Assembly: GCA_028281075.1 (NCBI GenBank)
Contig: JANQKO010000306.1
Location: 1-8,891 of the forward strand
Direction: 5' to 3'
Length of the DNA stretch: 8,891 nt
Source of the DNA: Alphaproteobacteria bacterium
Lineage (GTDB): Bacteria > Pseudomonadota > Alphaproteobacteria > GCA-2731375
Part shown: one piece after another, positions 6,018 to 8,891 of the stretch
Layout of the letters: the number at the start of each line of letters is the position of its first letter
Position numbering within the stretch: position 1 is the first letter of the stretch
Position numbers and translations under genes: made by a program
The notes under the pieces: generated by a model
Database searches by the model: none
Told to the model about the DNA's origin: nothing
Seen by the model: only the letters and a program-made list of their open reading frames with translations

Positions 6018-6605
6018 TCAGTTATTTTCTGAATCGGACGGATCGACCCAGCCGATATGGCCGTCGTTCCGCCGATATACAATATTCAGACGTCCATTGC
6101 CGCTGTTGCGAAACATCATCACGGGCAGATCGGCGAGGTCCATGCGCATCACCGCTTCACCCACCGTCAGCAGGTGAATGCGCGTGGTCGCTTCCGCGAC
6201 GATGACCGGCTGGAACGTCTCGGGCTCGTCTCCTTCCACCGCGTCGTCTTCCGGCGCCAGAACGTAGGTCTGGGCCGCCTGCGCATCATCCGCCCGCCTG
6301 GTCTGCCGGCTGTGATGGTTGCGCAACCGCCGCTTGTAGCGGCGCAACTGCTTTTCCAGGCGGTCGGCCGCCATGTCGAAACAGGTCGTGATGTCGTCCG
6401 TCTCGGCATGGCTCTGGACCTGGATACCGTGGCCGATATGCACCGCGCAGTCCGCGCGATGGTGCCGGGCCTCGCGCGAAAACACCACGCTCGCGTCGAT
6501 ACCGTCGCCAAAATACTTCTCGACCCCGGCACGCAGCCGACGCTCGACATGCTGACGCAACGATTCGGACAGTTCCGTCTGTTTGCCAGAAACCTGGATC
6601 TTCAT
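6018..6605 (-). CDS. hpf: Ribosome hibernation-promoting factor, long form
   Basis: The product has 195 residues. Long HPF binds the 30S decoding region in stationary phase and links two ribosomes into inactive 100S dimers. The N-terminal S30AE domain (about 1-100) starts MKIQVSGKQTELSESLRQHV and ends with the basic helix LEKQLRRYKRRLRNHH. A variable linker (100-130) follows. The C-terminal dimerisation domain (about 132-190) contains IHLLTVGEAVMRMDL, LPVMMFRNSGNGRLNIVYRR and DGHIGWVDP, which is what separates it from short HPF/YfiA. The start at 6605 was chosen by the family N-terminus although the ribosome site (GAGA) is weak; a GTG at 6638 in frame is unlikely. A strong promoter lies about 75 bases upstream, and ptsN follows after 11 bases. 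Confidence 0.95.
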   Translation of the reverse strand: MKIQVSGKQTELSESLRQHVERRLRAGVEKYFGDGIDASVVFSREARHHRADCAVHIGHGIQVQSHAETDDITTCFDMAADRLEKQLRRYKRRLRNHHSRQTRRADDAQAAQTYVLAPEDDAVEGDEPETFQPVIVAEATTRIHLLTVGEAVMRMDLADLPVMMFRNSGNGRLNIVYRRNDGHIGWVDPSDSENN

Positions 6606-6679
6606 CGTCTCGTCGTACCGGACAAACCTCGTCCGCACGGTCGGAAATCGGGGCCATGGCCCCTTCCGGGGAAGGCGCG

Positions 6680-6708
6680 AAAATATGGCCGGGCCCTGGC
6701 CCTGTCAA
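6680..6708 (-). promoter_or_regulatory. Near-consensus sigma-70 promoter for hpf-ptsN
   Basis: On the minus strand a perfect TTGACA (6708-6703) is followed after exactly 17 bases by TATTTT (6685-6680). This is a near-ideal housekeeping promoter in the 160-base gap after rpoN. A start near 6673 would give a leader of about 68 nt. The leader begins almost at once with a compact hairpin, CCCC-GGAA-GGGG (6671-6660), which may protect the 5' end. This supports separate transcription of hpf-ptsN in addition to read-through from lptB-rpoN. Confidence 0.65.
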
Positions 6709-6765
6709 CCATGGCGCTCGGCTGCCGTTCGAGAATGGCCGACAGGCCCGTTTCCGAACATTCGC

Positions 6766-8343
6766 TCAGGCCGACAGGCGTTTCATCCGCCGGCGCTGCA
6801 CGGACGACTGGATGCCCATGGCCTCGCGGTACTTGGCGACCGTGCGCCGGGCGATATCGACGCCCGTCGCGTTCAGCAGCTCGACCAGCTTGTCGTCCGA
6901 CAGCACGTTGTCGACCGGCTCCCGGTCGATCAGCTCGCGGATCCTGTGACGGACCGCCTCGGCCGAATGGGCGTCGCCGCCGGCCGTGGACTGGATCGCG
7001 GCGGTAAAGAAGTATTTCAGCTCGAAGATGCCGCGCGGCGTCGACATGTACTTGTTGGCGGTGACACGGCTGACCGTGCTTTCGTGCATGTCGATGGCCT
7101 CGGCGATGGTGCGCAGGTTCAGCGGCCGCAGGTGCTGGACGCCATGGGCGAAGAAGGCGTCCTGCTGGCGCACGATCTCGGTCGACACCTTGAGGATGGT
7201 CCGGGCCCGCTGGTCCAGCGACTTGACCAGCCAGTTGGCGTTGTTGACGCAGTCGGTCAGATAGCTGCGCTCGTCCTTCGATTTCGTCACGTCCAGGACT
7301 TCGGCGTAGTAGCGGGCGTTGACCAGCACCCGCGGCAGCGTCTCGCTGTTCAGCTCGACCATCCAGCCGCCGTCCGGGTTTTCGCGCACGAACACGTCGG
7401 GCACCACCGGCTGCGCCACGTCGTAGTCGTAGACCAGGCCGGGCTTGGGGTTTAGCGCCTTGATCTCCTGCACCATCTCGGCCATGTCCTCGTCGTCGAC
7501 ATGGCAGATCCGCATCAGGGCGGGGATGTCGTGCTCGGCCAGCAGGTACAGGTTGTCGATCAGCGTCTGCATGGCCGGATCGAGGCGGTCGCGCTCGCGG
7601 AGCTGCAGGGCCAGGCATTCGCCCAGGTCGCGCGCGAACACACCCGCCGGATCGAAGTGCTGCAGGGCCGCCAGAACGGCATCGACGCGCGTCTCGCCGC
7701 AGCCGAGGCGGCCGGCGATGGTCGCGACATCCTCGATCAGGTAGCCGGCCTCGTCGATGCATTCCAGCATGTGGGCGCCGACGATGCGGTCGGCCGGGTC
7801 GTCCAGCGCCACGTTCAACTGGCCGGCCAGATGCTCCTTCAGGCTGATATCGCGGCTCAGGCTCTGTTCCAGGCCGAAGCCGCCGTCGCCGTCGCGGCCG
7901 CCGGGCCCGGCGCCCAGTCCCGCGCCCAGGCCGGACACCGGCGGCTCGGCCGGCGGCGGCATGTCGGGCGTCGAATCGTTATTGTAGACATTCTCGTAGT
8001 CGGTATCGAGCGGGCCGTCGGCGCCCGCGACATCGCCGCCGTCCGGCGGCGTGACGCCGTCCAGCTCGACCGCGGCGACGTCGCCGGCGGTGCCGTCGTC
8101 ATTGATGCCGTCGGCGGCCCCGTTGGCCGTCTCGCCGTCGCCCGGCGTCTCGTCGGCCTGGGCGCGCGGCTCGCCGTCGCCCTCGTCCTGACGCTCCAGC
8201 AGGGGATTGCGTTCCAGTTCCTGTTCGACGAAGGCGGTCAGCTCCAGGTTGGAGAGCTGCAGCAGCTTGATCGCCTGCTGCAGCTGCGGCGTCATGACCA
8301 GCGTCTGTGACTGCCGGATCTCCAGTTTGGGGGAAATCGCCAT
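6766..8343 (-). CDS. rpoN: RNA polymerase sigma-54 factor
   Basis: The product has 525 residues. Sigma-54 directs core polymerase to -24/-12 promoters and needs an ATP-driven enhancer-binding activator. Region I (1-50) is the classic LEIRQSQTLVMTPQLQQAI stretch through NPLLER. Region II (about 52-160) is a long Asp/Gly/Pro-rich linker with no lysine and only two arginines. The core-binding domain spans about 160-340. The helix-turn-helix is at about 408-432 (LRTIAEAIDMHESTVSRVT), followed by GIFELKYFF. The RpoN box ARRTVAKYRE is at 498-507. All DNA-contacting signatures are intact, so it should be functional. The start at 8343 gives the canonical N-terminus but has only a weak ribosome site; lptB ends 10 bases upstream, so coupling is likely. 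The neighbours hpf and ptsN are conserved partners across Proteobacteria. Confidence 0.97.
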   Translation of the reverse strand: MAISPKLEIRQSQTLVMTPQLQQAIKLLQLSNLELTAFVEQELERNPLLERQDEGDGEPRAQADETPGDGETANGAADGINDDGTAGDVAAVELDGVTPPDGGDVAGADGPLDTDYENVYNNDSTPDMPPPAEPPVSGLGAGLGAGPGGRDGDGGFGLEQSLSRDISLKEHLAGQLNVALDDPADRIVGAHMLECIDEAGYLIEDVATIAGRLGCGETRVDAVLAALQHFDPAGVFARDLGECLALQLRERDRLDPAMQTLIDNLYLLAEHDIPALMRICHVDDEDMAEMVQEIKALNPKPGLVYDYDVAQPVVPDVFVRENPDGGWMVELNSETLPRVLVNARYYAEVLDVTKSKDERSYLTDCVNNANWLVKSLDQRARTILKVSTEIVRQQDAFFAHGVQHLRPLNLRTIAEAIDMHESTVSRVTANKYMSTPRGIFELKYFFTAAIQSTAGGDAHSAEAVRHRIRELIDREPVDNVLSDDKLVELLNATGVDIARRTVAKYREAMGIQSSVQRRRMKRLSA

Positions 8344-8353
8344 CGTCGCCGGC

Positions 8354-8891
8354 CTACAGCCTGAAGCCGTCTCCGAGATAGACGCGCCGCACGTCCTCGT
8401 GCGCGACGATCTCCGACGGCGCGCCCTGCATCAGCACCCGACCCTCGTGGATGATGTAGGCGCGGTCGATGATGTCGAGGGTCTCGCGCACATTATGGTC
8501 GGTGATCAGTACGCCGACGCCGCGGTCCTTGAGGTGCGAGACCAGGTCGCGGATTTCGCCGACGGCGATCGGGTCGATGCCGGCCAGCGGCTCGTCGAGC
8601 AGGATGAAAGCCGGCCGTGAGGCCAGCGCCCGGGCGATCTCGACGCGCCGGCGCTCGCCGCCCGACAGCGCCAGCGCCGGCGTGCGCCGGATATGCGTGA
8701 TCGAGAACTCGGCCAGCAGGTCGTCGAGCAGGGTCTCGCGCTTCTCCCGGATCGGCTCGACCACTTCCAGCACGGCGCGGATGTTGTTCTCCACCGACAG
8801 GCCGCGGAAGATCGAGGCCTCCTGCGGCAGGTGATCGAACCGGTGCGCGAGAAGCGCGGGGTGGCGCTGGAGAACCTGCTGGCCGAGTTTT
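8354..8891 (-). CDS. lptB: LPS export ABC transporter ATP-binding protein, partial
   Basis: LptB is the cytoplasmic ATPase that, with LptFG, drives lipopolysaccharide from the inner membrane to the LptC-LptA bridge. The 3' part is excellent: Q-loop LPQEASIFRGL (from about 8830), signature LSGGERR (8668-8648), Walker B FILLDEPLAGIDP with catalytic Glu at 8593-8591, H-loop TDHNVRET (His 8497-8495) and a normal C-terminus IVAHEDVRRVYLGDGFRL ending at TAG 8356-8354. The frame stays open to the window edge. However, residues encoded by 8831-8891 do not resemble LptB, where the family expects a segment like RLGIGY before LPQE. The opposite strand there encodes another LptB piece. The true gene is therefore reliable only over 8354-8830. 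The Walker A half is missing from the window. The order lptB-rpoN-hpf-ptsN is the standard proteobacterial arrangement. Confidence 0.88.
   Translation of the reverse strand, partial: KLGQQVLQRHPALLAHRFDHLPQEASIFRGLSVENNIRAVLEVVEPIREKRETLLDDLLAEFSITHIRRTPALALSGGERRRVEIARALASRPAFILLDEPLAGIDPIAVGEIRDLVSHLKDRGVGVLITDHNVRETLDIIDRAYIIHEGRVLMQGAPSEIVAHEDVRRVYLGDGFRL
8831..8891 (+). pseudogene. Inverted fragment of a second, divergent lptB
   Basis: Read on the plus strand in the frame starting GTG 8831, this end encodes VIEPVREKRGVALENLLAEF. It aligns with the minus-strand LptB segment VVEPIREKRETLLDDLLAEF (about 8764-8705) at 12 of 20 residues. By eye 45 of 60 bases match over the same stretch. The two copies are head to head with the junction near 8830, and they differ enough not to be a simple fold-back of one molecule. 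It may be a chimeric contig end, for example a related organism's lptB joined on, or a real inverted partial duplication. The fragment runs off the window, so its extent is unknown. Confidence 0.6.

Noticed and set aside
7501..8310. A 269-codon plus-strand open frame opposite rpoN
   Set aside because: It is antisense to a complete sigma-54 gene and has a shadow-like composition; no motif was recognised.
1..8891. CRISPR array, tRNA, rRNA, phage or defence genes
   Set aside because: I saw no direct-repeat/spacer pattern, no tRNA-like cloverleaf and no nuclease, transposase or phage structural motifs in any plausible gene.

Overview
The window is high-GC DNA (by eye about two thirds G+C) and reads as a chromosomal segment of an alphaproteobacterium, probably Rhodospirillales-like. 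The evidence is the order lptB-rpoN-hpf-ptsN, a long-form HPF, an RpoN with a long acidic linker, and a small heat-shock gene followed by a DUF1150 gene. The family and genus assignments are inference. There is no gene-free stretch over 300 bases; the largest gaps are 223, 217 and 160 bases, and each holds something describable.

Left part (1-4576). The 3' end of a TPR-rich protein, probably the C-terminal arm of a class III adenylate cyclase/AAA-type regulator, runs in from the left edge. A beta-hydroxyacid dehydrogenase (3-hydroxyisobutyrate dehydrogenase family) follows on the same strand. Its stop codon overlaps, tail to tail, the stop of a D-2-hydroxyacid dehydrogenase on the minus strand. 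Upstream of that gene, also on the minus strand, is a PaaH-like 3-hydroxyacyl-CoA dehydrogenase. The two minus-strand genes are separated by a compact palindromic element of about 160 bp with perfect 22-bp terminal inverted repeats. It resembles a MITE and abuts the upstream stop codon exactly. The three dehydrogenases suggest a small organic-acid/acyl-CoA module, but their substrates cannot be read from sequence.

Middle (4577-5524). The divergent 217-base region carries two palindromes, a heat-shock sigma (RpoH)-type promoter, and a leader that folds like a ROSE RNA thermometer. In this leader a TTGCT motif faces the AGGAG ribosome-binding site. This controls an Hsp20 chaperone gene and the DUF1150 gene behind it.

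Right part (5539-8891). All on the minus strand and read right to left: lptB (LPS-export ATPase, cut by the window edge), rpoN (sigma-54), hpf (ribosome hibernation factor) and ptsN (EIIA-Ntr). A near-consensus sigma-70 promoter between rpoN and hpf suggests that hpf-ptsN is also transcribed independently. In the last ~60 bases the lptB reading stops matching its family, while the opposite strand encodes a different copy of another part of LptB. This is an inverted junction that is either a chimeric contig end or a real inverted partial duplication.

I found no rRNA, tRNA, CRISPR array, intact transposase, phage gene or defence system. The most interesting items are the palindromic element, the RpoH/ROSE leader and the inverted lptB junction.
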